Source: Algibacter miyuki
Lineage (GTDB): Bacteria > Bacteroidota > Bacteroidia > Flavobacteriales > Flavobacteriaceae
NCBI RefSeq assembly: GCF_042427745.1
Contig: NZ_JBHMFA010000035.1
Length of the DNA stretch: 64,000 nucleotides
Reading direction: 5' to 3' (one strand)
Shown here: in pieces, positions 1 through 8,577 of the stretch
Numbering within the stretch: position 1 is the first letter of the stretch
Layout: every line of letters starts with the position of its first letter
Notes under the pieces: generated by a model
The model's database searches: none
Seen by the model: only the letters and a program-made list of their open reading frames with translations
What the model was told of the DNA's origin: nothing
Position numbers and translations under genes: made by a program

Positions 1-567
1 ATCTATAACAATTAATGGTTGTGTAGAACTATTTAAAGTATTATACCCTCTAATAAAATTATTAGATCCAATACCAGGAATCCCTGAACGCATTACACTT
101 CGCATACCACTTAACTCGTTCCCTGTCATCATATTTGCTGCAGATTCACGAGAGGTTGCAATATTTCCTTCTTTTACAGAAATAGCACTTACTACCGACG
201 CGTTACTTTTATCTCTAAGCGGCGTATGAATATCTTTATAGTATGTGTTAAAATCTTTCTTATTAATTTTAATTTCAAGTGTAGATCGGCCTCTTAAAGC
301 GACTTCTTTATTTTGAAATTCTTGGCTACTTAATGTAAGTGTAGCTCTACCATCTGGAACTTTTATAGAAAAGGCACCTTTTTCGTCAGTTAATACTGAA
401 GAAAACTGACCCGCTCTTACGTTAACACCAGCCAAAGGCTCATCATTAGTGGCGTTAAGGACTGTTCCCGTAACTATTTTATTCGATTTTTCCTGCCCTT
501 GCGATGCAAAAGTGATTCCGAAAAACAGAATGAAAAGCAGGGAATATGTATTTTTTATTTTCATCAT
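1..567 (-). CDS. SusC/RagA-family TonB-dependent transporter, N-terminal part (cut by window edge)
   Basis: Open frame of 189 codons running off the left edge. It encodes a signal peptide (MKIKNTYSLLFILFFGITF...), then a carboxypeptidase-regulatory-like beta domain (VTGTVLNATNDEPLAGVNV, about residues 30-100), then the start of a TonB plug domain ending in the SusC-typical segment GYNTLNSSTQPLIVID. The order signal peptide, CarboxypepD_reg-like domain, plug is characteristic of SusC outer-membrane oligosaccharide importers. ATG codons at 567 and 564 are equally possible, and a further in-frame ATG lies at 582. It is the last visible gene of the minus-strand fasciclin PUL, 37 bp after the preceding fasciclin gene, so it would be a second SusC in that locus. 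Its SusD partner, if any, lies outside the window. Family confident; substrate unknown. Confidence 0.85.
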   Translation of the reverse strand, partial: MMKIKNTYSLLFILFFGITFASQGQEKSNKIVTGTVLNATNDEPLAGVNVRAGQFSSVLTDEKGAFSIKVPDGRATLTLSSQEFQNKEVALRGRSTLEIKINKKDFNTYYKDIHTPLRDKSNASVVSAISVKEGNIATSRESAANMMTGNELSGMRSVMRSGIPGIGSNNFIRGYNTLNSSTQPLIVID

Positions 568-604
568 AATCTGATAATTCATGTTTATTTTTTAGTTAAA
601 ATAC

Positions 605-2128
605 TTACTCTACTGGTTTTAATTCCACGTAATCTAAACCAAACTTACGGTCGTATAATAGAAGTTCTGGCTCACTAACATCTACTATAATTTTAAGTTT
701 CACAAAGTATTCATTATCGAGTTCTTCGTTAATAAACACAGGAATATCATAAACATCACCAATAGGAACAATGCCTTCTTCAAGGTTACTTACTACTAAT
801 GGTCCTATTTCGTTTACTACTACATTACCATCTGCATCTTTATAACTAAATTCAAAACGTAACTTGGTGTTTTGAGCTGCTCCAATTGCAGAGAATTTTA
901 AGTTGATAGTATAACTTGCAGATAACACATTACTGAACGCTATTTCAAAAAAGTTGTTACTGTTACTGCCATCTGGATTTGCTAATAAACTTACAGTATT
1001 AGTAAATTTTCCTGACGCCACCTCTTGAAACTTTTGTACTACTGAAAAATCTGTTAAAGATCCAATAGTTCTTCTTTTATTGTTTTCAACTTCGTAACGA
1101 ATATCCTTATAAATAACATTATTTACATCGTAATTTAAAGCACTAACATCAAACACATTACCATTACTTAAAGTTTCAGTATTAGTTATGGCCCCTGCTT
1201 CTAGCATAACCATGTTTCCAACTGTGTTTTCAATTAATGTTCCATCTAAGTCTGCTACTTCTAAAGCAGGAAACGTGAGATTGTTGAAAATGGCTCTATC
1301 GGTATTACTTTTTATAGAATCTTCAACTGGATATTGGTAATAATCCTTAAAACGATCGTAGATTCCTGCATAAGCATCATCTCCTAAACCTATAAAGGTA
1401 AAACGATCTTCTTCTGAACTTAAATCTCCAATAGTTTTAAATTGGGTATTTGATGAGCTAAAAACAGAATCGTAAACCGTTTGCCCTAATGTATTAGTTC
1501 CTGTTTTAACACTTCTTGCTTCATCGAAAAGAATTTCGTTATACTGCGAAAAGTATTCCATTAAAACAGTGTATTGGTCTATATTGTCGTTAAGGAATCC
1601 CCAGATATTCGGTTTTACACTTAAAACGCTTGACATTTTATGCACAATACCATTTGATGTTAAAACATCTTGTTCTAACACATCAACACCTCCAAAAGTA
1701 ACTTGTCCATCTACATTAGAAAACTCGATATATTTATCGTTAAGCATTTTTACAAATACTTGGTTTTCATTTATTGTAGAACCATAAGAAAATCTAGAAA
1801 TATGATTTCCTATTAATTGTGCTAATGCATCTGGATCGTTTAATACATCGGCAGATACTAAAGCTAAGGCTTCGTTGTTTGGTGCCCAAACAGTAAATGC
1901 TTGTGAAGAGCTAAGCAATTCTTCAAAACCGGCTTGCTTAACGAGTTCTACAAAGGTTGAAAAGTTAGTATCACTAGATAATGTTTCTAAAATACTAGAT
2001 TCTAACCTTTGATCTTCTTGACCGTAATGGTCGTCCAAGGCATCCTCCTTACAACTAAAAGTTACAAGGACAATAAGAACGGCACATAAACGGCCTAGGT
2101 TAAATATGAAATTATGTTTATTATTCAT
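605..2128 (-). CDS. Fasciclin (FAS1) domain lipoprotein
   Basis: Predicted surface or periplasmic lipoprotein of 507 aa. The signal peptide ends in a lipobox (LVTFSC), with the lipidated Cys near residue 26. A clear FAS1 domain follows (about residues 40-170), with the typical FTVWAPNNEA strand and the TSNGIVHKM motif near its end. A second, more diverged FAS1 unit spans about 175-330. The C-terminal third looks like a beta-sandwich and ends in DYVELKPVE, resembling the end of the neighbouring fasciclin protein. The frame can be extended upstream to a TTG at 2155, but the ATG at 2128 is chosen because it gives a normal lipoprotein signal. It follows the previous fasciclin gene by 27 bp and is probably cotranscribed with SusC/SusD. 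FAS1 domains are adhesion modules; a role as surface glycan-binding protein is inferred from position only. Confidence 0.85.
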   Translation of the reverse strand: MNNKHNFIFNLGRLCAVLIVLVTFSCKEDALDDHYGQEDQRLESSILETLSSDTNFSTFVELVKQAGFEELLSSSQAFTVWAPNNEALALVSADVLNDPDALAQLIGNHISRFSYGSTINENQVFVKMLNDKYIEFSNVDGQVTFGGVDVLEQDVLTSNGIVHKMSSVLSVKPNIWGFLNDNIDQYTVLMEYFSQYNEILFDEARSVKTGTNTLGQTVYDSVFSSSNTQFKTIGDLSSEEDRFTFIGLGDDAYAGIYDRFKDYYQYPVEDSIKSNTDRAIFNNLTFPALEVADLDGTLIENTVGNMVMLEAGAITNTETLSNGNVFDVSALNYDVNNVIYKDIRYEVENNKRRTIGSLTDFSVVQKFQEVASGKFTNTVSLLANPDGSNSNNFFEIAFSNVLSASYTINLKFSAIGAAQNTKLRFEFSYKDADGNVVVNEIGPLVVSNLEEGIVPIGDVYDIPVFINEELDNEYFVKLKIIVDVSEPELLLYDRKFGLDYVELKPVE

Positions 2129-2155
2129 TATAAGTTCTTTAATTATTAAATTCAA

Positions 2156-3814
2156 TTAGTCGACTGGTACAAACTCAATATAATCGATAGGAATACCTCC
2201 CGATCTTATAGTTTCAAAACGAAGTACATGACTTTTTTGTTCAGGCATAAGCAAATCATCAATAATGATAAATCTAGCAAAACCAGCTGTTTCATATGAT
2301 GTTGCTGAAATTTTATCATCATTATTATCTCCTACTTTAAGTCCTCTAACATAACCTAAAGATCTTAATTCAAGAGAATCTTCATCTGGCCAACCAATCC
2401 CTAATTCACTAGGGTTAGATCTCATATCCCATTGTGATCCAATAGGCTGTCCATCCCAATAGGTTTGGAATATTGGTCTACCATTATTACCTGTGTTTCC
2501 ACAAACACGAAGTTCGTATTTACCTTTGGGTAATACCGGTGTGTCAAACTCGATCCAGGTTACAGCACCTAAATTTAACACCGATTTATTATCGTATGCA
2601 GGGGCAGAATTTCTAAGGATTCTAATTCGAACTGCAGGAAACACACGTACCGACTCAAAACGATCTGAATCATACCAAGTATTATATCCAATTTTACCAG
2701 CTTGGAATTCAGGTAAACTTGTACCGAAATCAAACATTACATATTTTGCCTTTGGAATAAATATGGTAAATAATTTATTAACCGTATGATATACACCATT
2801 TTTGGCTGGGAAATTACTGTCTTCTGAAATTAAAGAAGTCCAAGTATCATTTACTCCCGTCTCGGTTTCATTTAACTTAAGTTCTTTATCTGTTTTAAAA
2901 GATTTTATAGCATTTTTTGGTAAAACCGTACTAACAAAAGAATCTGAAGGGAAATCTGCAGAATACAAGAAGCTTTCTGTAGCATGATATCCCATAAATC
3001 TGTTTAATTCGTTTAATTCGTTGGTATAATCTGTATCACCTGGAGATATTCTTTCGGCTAATTCTGCAAAAGAGTTAATGCCTTCTTGAGCGTAAACAGC
3101 ATCTGATTCAGCTAAAATGGTGAAATTATTTTTAGAACCTGTTTCACTAAAATATTGAGAAAACTGCTCATAGTATCCTGTTTGTTTTAAAGCTTCAATA
3201 AAAATAGTGTGCTTCCCTGCTTTTTCCATGACAACAGTAACAGGATCGATAAATGGTTCTAAAACCCCAGTAAGCGCATGTATAGTACCATTGTTTGTAC
3301 GGATATCATATTGATCTAAACCAACTTCTTTGTTTATTTGAACATTAGCAATACCACCTCCTAATAAATAAGACGTTGTAAGGTAATCTCCTGTATAGGT
3401 TGTGTCTCCTAATCTTCCTTCAATAAAACTACTTGTAGCTCTACTTGTAGGCAAGGTGTGAAATTTAACCAATACTTTTAAAAAGTCTATTTGTTCTTCC
3501 GATGTTAATTCGGCTACCGTACTCACATTAAATCGCTCTTGTAAATATGCTTTTATAGCTGTATTAGTAGGTGCTAAACAAGTATAGCTTCCGTAACTTC
3601 TTAATGCCGTATAAAATTCTGTTTTTTGCAGAATTTCAACATACATAGAAAATTTATCTGGGTTAGCTTCTAATACTTCTGATATTGTCATATCAGTAGT
3701 CTCTCCGTCTGTGGTAAAAAATGTTGTTCCATCAAGAGAATCCTCACAGCTGTTTATTAATAACATAAACAAGCCAAGACCTCCGAGCCAAGTAATTATT
3801 TTTTTAGTTTTCAT
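2156..3814 (-). CDS. Fasciclin (FAS1) domain lipoprotein
   Basis: 552-aa lipoprotein with the lipobox LLINSC (Cys near residue 23). FAS1 repeat 1 spans about residues 40-190 (YTCLAPTNTAIKAY; TNNGTIHALTGVL). FAS1 repeat 2 spans about 195-350 (NFTILAESDAVY; NGVYHTVNKLF). The remaining 200 residues form a predicted all-beta C-terminal domain with RYELRVCG-like jelly-roll strands, ending in IDYIEFVPVD. It starts 10 bp after the SusD stop codon, so translation is likely coupled within one operon. SusCD operons usually place surface glycan-binding lipoproteins (SusE/SusF-like) in this position, and this protein and its downstream neighbour may take that role. Direct glycan binding by FAS1 domains is not established here. 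Domain identity is confident; function is inferred. Confidence 0.85.
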   Translation of the reverse strand: MKTKKIITWLGGLGLFMLLINSCEDSLDGTTFFTTDGETTDMTISEVLEANPDKFSMYVEILQKTEFYTALRSYGSYTCLAPTNTAIKAYLQERFNVSTVAELTSEEQIDFLKVLVKFHTLPTSRATSSFIEGRLGDTTYTGDYLTTSYLLGGGIANVQINKEVGLDQYDIRTNNGTIHALTGVLEPFIDPVTVVMEKAGKHTIFIEALKQTGYYEQFSQYFSETGSKNNFTILAESDAVYAQEGINSFAELAERISPGDTDYTNELNELNRFMGYHATESFLYSADFPSDSFVSTVLPKNAIKSFKTDKELKLNETETGVNDTWTSLISEDSNFPAKNGVYHTVNKLFTIFIPKAKYVMFDFGTSLPEFQAGKIGYNTWYDSDRFESVRVFPAVRIRILRNSAPAYDNKSVLNLGAVTWIEFDTPVLPKGKYELRVCGNTGNNGRPIFQTYWDGQPIGSQWDMRSNPSELGIGWPDEDSLELRSLGYVRGLKVGDNNDDKISATSYETAGFARFIIIDDLLMPEQKSHVLRFETIRSGGIPIDYIEFVPVD

Positions 3815-3824
3815 AGGATTGGTT

Positions 3825-5279
3825 TTAGTTTTCGTAAAATGGATTCTGTACTAAATTATCATTCAAGTTAATTTCGTTTTGATAAATTGGTAGAAAATAT
3901 GAATCAGGGTCTGAGTAGTAACTTAAAATTTGTTCGTAATCATCTGCTCCAGCTTTAAAATCAACTAAATTTATAATAAGCTCTTGATTTGCAAAATTAT
4001 TTCGACGCGCAAAACGCAATAAGTCATACCAACGTTTTCCTTCGAACGCTAATTCTTTTTGGCGCTCTAACAATAACGCTTCTAACAAACTAGATTCATC
4101 TTTAGATACATCTAACGGTACAGAAACAGCACGCTCATGTACACTGCTAATTAATTCGTAAGCTGCATCTAAATCTTTTTTATCTTCAGATAAGATATAA
4201 GCTTCTGCTTGCATAAGTATAATATCGGCATAACGGTAAAATATAAAATTGTTATAAAACTCGTCACTACCACGATACTCTCCTGTTTCATCTACACCTG
4301 CATATTTAAAAACAGCTGAATTCTCTCTATCAAAAGTACCTAAGTGCCCACGAACATCATCTGGGAATTCTCTAAACAATTCACTCATTCCTTGATACGC
4401 TACGTAATTAAGATTAGCGACTTGAAATGAATTTCTAATTGTTGTTGAAATATCACTAAACTGTAGTTCGAAAATACCTTCGTCTGAGTTTCCTTCAAAG
4501 AATATGCTATTAAACCATTCGTCTCCATTAACTAAGCTATAGCGGCCAAGATCCATTAAATCTTGTGCTGCATCAATACATTCTGTGTATTGCTCGTTCC
4601 ATAAATAAGCATCTGTAAGTATAGCAAGCGCTGCTCCTTTCGTCATTCTCCCTTTATCATGAGCTGTGGATTGTGAATAACCAATATTTAAGTCTTCAAC
4701 AGCTAAAGTTAAATCGCTAATAATTTGAGAAAGTATTTCCTGCTCTGTGTTTTTTGCTGGATAAAAATCGATTTGATTGGTTGATGTTGCAGTTAAAACT
4801 AACGGCACTTCTTTAAAGTTCTTAACCAAGATTAAATACGCTAATGAACGAATAGTAATAGCTTCTGCTTTAAACGTTTTTAATTCTGCTATAGAAAACG
4901 TTTGATCTAGTTCTTGTGCTCCATCGGCAAACTCTAATACTAAATTACAGTAGTTTATAGTTGCATAAAAGGTACTCCAATTTGTTAAACCATCTGAAGG
5001 AAGCATATAATTCCTCATGATGTTTTCTAGACCTCCACTACCAGAAACCATCATCTCAGCTCTAAGCTCACCCCATTTTAAAACTCTATCGGTAAAGCCA
5101 GACTGGTTCATCGATGCATAACATCCTGCCACAGCCGAACTTACTTGTTCTTTATTTTTCCAAAATTCTTGTTGAATTAAGTTGTTCTTTGGTTCTAGAT
5201 CTAAGTAATCGCTACAAGAAGACAATGTTGCGAAAAGCATTGGAACCATTATAAATATTTTAATTATGCTTTTTTTCAT
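3825..5279 (-). CDS. SusD/RagB-family nutrient-binding lipoprotein
   Basis: 484-aa outer-membrane lipoprotein that caps the partner SusC and delivers oligosaccharides to it. The lipobox (LSSCSDYLDLEP) is followed by the SusD-typical start FWKNKEQVSSAVAGCYASM. TPR-like helices follow, then the conserved C-terminal segments YRYADIILMQAEAY and ERQKELAFEGKRWYDLLRF, which mark the RagB/SusD family. It lies 23 bp downstream of the SusC gene and 10 bp upstream of a fasciclin gene, all on the same strand. The length is usual for the family. Glycan specificity cannot be read from the sequence. Confidence 0.95.
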   Translation of the reverse strand: MKKSIIKIFIMVPMLFATLSSCSDYLDLEPKNNLIQQEFWKNKEQVSSAVAGCYASMNQSGFTDRVLKWGELRAEMMVSGSGGLENIMRNYMLPSDGLTNWSTFYATINYCNLVLEFADGAQELDQTFSIAELKTFKAEAITIRSLAYLILVKNFKEVPLVLTATSTNQIDFYPAKNTEQEILSQIISDLTLAVEDLNIGYSQSTAHDKGRMTKGAALAILTDAYLWNEQYTECIDAAQDLMDLGRYSLVNGDEWFNSIFFEGNSDEGIFELQFSDISTTIRNSFQVANLNYVAYQGMSELFREFPDDVRGHLGTFDRENSAVFKYAGVDETGEYRGSDEFYNNFIFYRYADIILMQAEAYILSEDKKDLDAAYELISSVHERAVSVPLDVSKDESSLLEALLLERQKELAFEGKRWYDLLRFARRNNFANQELIINLVDFKAGADDYEQILSYYSDPDSYFLPIYQNEINLNDNLVQNPFYEN

Positions 5280-5302
5280 AATATTTTAATTTTTTATGCT
5301 AT

Positions 5303-8300
5303 TTAAAATGATAGATTTACACCTACAGTTACTTGTTTCGATCTTGGAGTTTGTTCCGCATCGTAACCTAACTCTTGCCAATCGTTACTAATTCCTCCTT
5401 CAGGATCTACTCCCGAATACTCGGTAAAAGTTAGTAAATTAGTTCCAGTAATATAAACTGAAGCCTGTGTAAAATTCAACTTGTTAATAAATGGCTTTGG
5501 CAAATTATATCTTACCGTGATGTATTTCATTCTTAAAAACGAAGCATCTTCCATAAAACGATCAGATCCTAAAGTATTAACCGTACTACCGTAGATTGCT
5601 CTTGGTATATCGGTTTCATCACCTTCAAATCTCCAACGTCTTAATACCGCTGTACTTTGATTATCAAAATCATCCATACTTTCTGTATTCATACGTGCAA
5701 TATTCATTAACTTTTGGTTGTATCTAAAGTTAAAGAAGGCATTCACCTGAAAGTTTTTATAACGAATATTTGGTCCAAATCCACCAAATAATAATGGGTT
5801 TGCATTACCTAAATACACTACATCTAGCTCGTTAATGTTTCCATCTTTATTAACATCTTCATACATCGCTTCACCTGGAGCAAATTCTTTACTGTTATTA
5901 AAAACTAAGTTTTTAGGCGTTCCGTCAAGATCATAAATAATATCTCCATTTCCATCACGAGCTACTAAATCTTCTTGAGTACTAAATACCCCTAAATAAC
6001 GGTAACCATAGAATGAACCAATTGGGTTACCTTCTTGAATTCTTTTTAAATATCCTCCTGGACCTGTTGTTAATGGATTTCCAGACTGTGCTACTTGTGC
6101 TTCTGTAATACGTTTAACAATATTTGAATTACGTGCTACATTAAAGTTAAAGTCTAAGCCAAAATCTTCATTATTAATAATCTTGGTTCTTACACTAAAC
6201 TCGATACCTTGATTACTAATATCTCCTAAATTTAAATACGGTATTCTTGAAAAACCAGAAGTAGATGGTATCGACGTGTCTTTGGTTAATAAATCTTTAG
6301 TATCCTTTTGATAGAATTCTAAATCACCACTAACTCTACGGTCAAAAAAGGAATAAGTTACCCCTAAGTTTTTCTGAATTACAGTTTCCCAACGTAAATC
6401 GGTTAATTCCATACTGCTCGGAATTACTGCTGGCTCATCTAAATAAGAATAGCTATATGTTGTATAGGTGTTATAAGAACCATAGTTTGTTCCTGGTGAG
6501 TTACCGTTTACACCATAACTAGCACGAATACCGATCTCATCTACAAAATCTGCATTTTCCATAAAAGGCTCTGATGACAGAATCCATTTTGCAGCAACAC
6601 TTGGGAATGTACCATTTCGGTAGTTTGTACCAAATTTAGAATTTCCTTCTGTTCTAATACCCCCACTTAAAATATAGCGATCTAAATACTGATAGTTAAA
6701 AGCAAAATTAGCAGCTAAGGTTGTGTTTTGCTCAAATGTAGACACAAGTGAGTTTCCAGATCCTTCAACTCTAATATTAGCAATAGGTGTTTGTATATCA
6801 CTTGTTGGACTATTACTAGCAACAGCGACATACCCTTGACTTGTTTTTTCGAATGTTTGAAAAGAGAAACTTGATAAAAACGAATGATCTTCTCCCAATT
6901 CTGGCATCCAAATTAATTTATTATCGGTACGCATTACAAAAAACTCACCATCATCAAAAGTTGCTCTATTTGCTCCTGAATTCGTCCATGCTGCTCCAAT
7001 AGCTTCTTCTGGCACAAATCGAGATTGCTTATCTACATTAATATCAAACGAAATAATAGATCTAAAATCGAAATGTTTATTCGGCTTATAGCTAAATCTG
7101 AAAACCGGTGTAATTCTATTATTTTCAGTATTATTTTTAGACAACTTAGCCATTGCTACTGGGTTGTAATACGTAACACCATTACCTTGAAAAGAATTTT
7201 CAGGTGTAAAATATTGATCGGTTAAATTCCCATTTTCATCCACTTGATAAATAGATTGATTAGGCATTTTTACTAAAGCTAATGATCTTAAATTAGCTTG
7301 TCCTAAACTATTGTCTTTAGCATAAGAACGATCTAACGAACCGTGACTATAAGACAACTCGGAAGCAATTGTGATTTTATCAGAAATATTATAATCTAAA
7401 ATGGCACGTGTTGTAAATAATTTAAAAGCACTACCTACTGTTGTTCCTAATTGGTTTTTATAACTTCCAGAAACACGGTATGATGATTTTTCTCCACCAC
7501 CAGATACACTTAAGAAATGCTCATTGGTATAACCTCTTTGAGTTATTTCATCCATCCAATTTACATTTTTATTATACAATTCATAATTTTCGTAATCTGG
7601 ATTGTATGATACAGGATCACTATCTGGTAAATCGGTTTTTATTGCAATAAACTCATCCTTAATTAAGGTAGAATATTGATCTCCATTTAACATTGGAATT
7701 CCTGATGGTTGTTCAGACGTACTTCCTTTATAACTATAAGAGAAACGTGCTTTACCTTTAGCTCCACGTTTGGTTTTAATAAGTAATACTCCATTTGCTG
7801 CACGCGACCCGTATTGTGCGGTTGCTGCGGCATCTTTTAATACTGAAATTTCTGAAATATCATCTGGTGATACTCCAATCATAGATGCGTATTGATCTTC
7901 ATCGGCTGTAGAAAAGTCGAAACCTGTATCAATTTGTGTTTCAAATGGTACACCGTTGATTACAATTAATGGCTCTGATGATGCGTTTAATGATGATGTA
8001 CCACGAATACGGATAGATAGACCTGCTCCAGGATCTCCCGAATTCGCTACAATATCTACACCACTTAATCGACCTTGTAGTTGATCTACAATTCCTGATG
8101 ATGCGGTTTCACTAATTTCTTTAGTAGAAATAGTTTCCATGGCTGTAGCAATTCTACGTTTATCCATGTCAAACTCTCCTGTAAACACCTTTTTTGTTGC
8201 TCTTAAAACAATAGCATCTAATTCTGACACATCTTCTTTTAAACTAACATCTAGTACTGTTTTATCACCAACGGTTAATTCCTTAGTAACAAAACCAATA

Positions 8301-8557
8301 TAAGAAAAGGTTAGTACATTACTGGCATCGTGCATTTTAATGGCGTAATTACCATTAAAATCGGCTACAACACCATTAATAATACGGTTATTTTTATCTT
8401 TCTCTGCAATGGTTGCTCCGGTTAACGGCTGCCCATCTGCTTCTGAGATTACGACTCCTGATATGCTTCTTTGTGTTTGTGCCGACATACTGAACGCCGA
8501 AAACAATACACAAACTATCATTAAGACATATGAATATGACCTGTTTATATCCTTCAT
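5303..8557 (-). CDS. SusC/RagA-family TonB-linked outer-membrane transporter
   Basis: 1084-aa TonB-dependent beta-barrel for import of oligosaccharides. The signal peptide ends near SMSAQ. A carboxypeptidase-regulatory-like domain follows (ISGVVISEADGQPLTGATI, to about residue 105), then the plug (LQGRLSGVDIVANSGDPGAG; SIRIRGTSSLNASSEPLIVI; SVLKDAAATAQYGSRAANG), and then a long barrel ending in VTVGVNLSF with a terminal Phe typical of outer-membrane barrels. The SusD partner begins 23 bp downstream, and an upstream fasciclin lipoprotein gene ends 20 bp before its start. It is the core importer of the fasciclin-rich PUL, which is presumably controlled by the HTCS at 11404-15594. Confidence 0.95.
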   Translation of the reverse strand: MKDINRSYSYVLMIVCVLFSAFSMSAQTQRSISGVVISEADGQPLTGATIAEKDKNNRIINGVVADFNGNYAIKMHDASNVLTFSYIGFVTKELTVGDKTVLDVSLKEDVSELDAIVLRATKKVFTGEFDMDKRRIATAMETISTKEISETASSGIVDQLQGRLSGVDIVANSGDPGAGLSIRIRGTSSLNASSEPLIVINGVPFETQIDTGFDFSTADEDQYASMIGVSPDDISEISVLKDAAATAQYGSRAANGVLLIKTKRGAKGKARFSYSYKGSTSEQPSGIPMLNGDQYSTLIKDEFIAIKTDLPDSDPVSYNPDYENYELYNKNVNWMDEITQRGYTNEHFLSVSGGGEKSSYRVSGSYKNQLGTTVGSAFKLFTTRAILDYNISDKITIASELSYSHGSLDRSYAKDNSLGQANLRSLALVKMPNQSIYQVDENGNLTDQYFTPENSFQGNGVTYYNPVAMAKLSKNNTENNRITPVFRFSYKPNKHFDFRSIISFDINVDKQSRFVPEEAIGAAWTNSGANRATFDDGEFFVMRTDNKLIWMPELGEDHSFLSSFSFQTFEKTSQGYVAVASNSPTSDIQTPIANIRVEGSGNSLVSTFEQNTTLAANFAFNYQYLDRYILSGGIRTEGNSKFGTNYRNGTFPSVAAKWILSSEPFMENADFVDEIGIRASYGVNGNSPGTNYGSYNTYTTYSYSYLDEPAVIPSSMELTDLRWETVIQKNLGVTYSFFDRRVSGDLEFYQKDTKDLLTKDTSIPSTSGFSRIPYLNLGDISNQGIEFSVRTKIINNEDFGLDFNFNVARNSNIVKRITEAQVAQSGNPLTTGPGGYLKRIQEGNPIGSFYGYRYLGVFSTQEDLVARDGNGDIIYDLDGTPKNLVFNNSKEFAPGEAMYEDVNKDGNINELDVVYLGNANPLLFGGFGPNIRYKNFQVNAFFNFRYNQKLMNIARMNTESMDDFDNQSTAVLRRWRFEGDETDIPRAIYGSTVNTLGSDRFMEDASFLRMKYITVRYNLPKPFINKLNFTQASVYITGTNLLTFTEYSGVDPEGGISNDWQELGYDAEQTPRSKQVTVGVNLSF

Positions 8558-8577
8558 ATTAAAAACTTTTAGTTTTA

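Noticed and set aside
2129..2155. TTG start at 2155 for the 516-aa fasciclin frame
   Set aside because: It touches the previous stop codon and adds nine residues before a normal lipoprotein signal; the ATG at 2128 is better.
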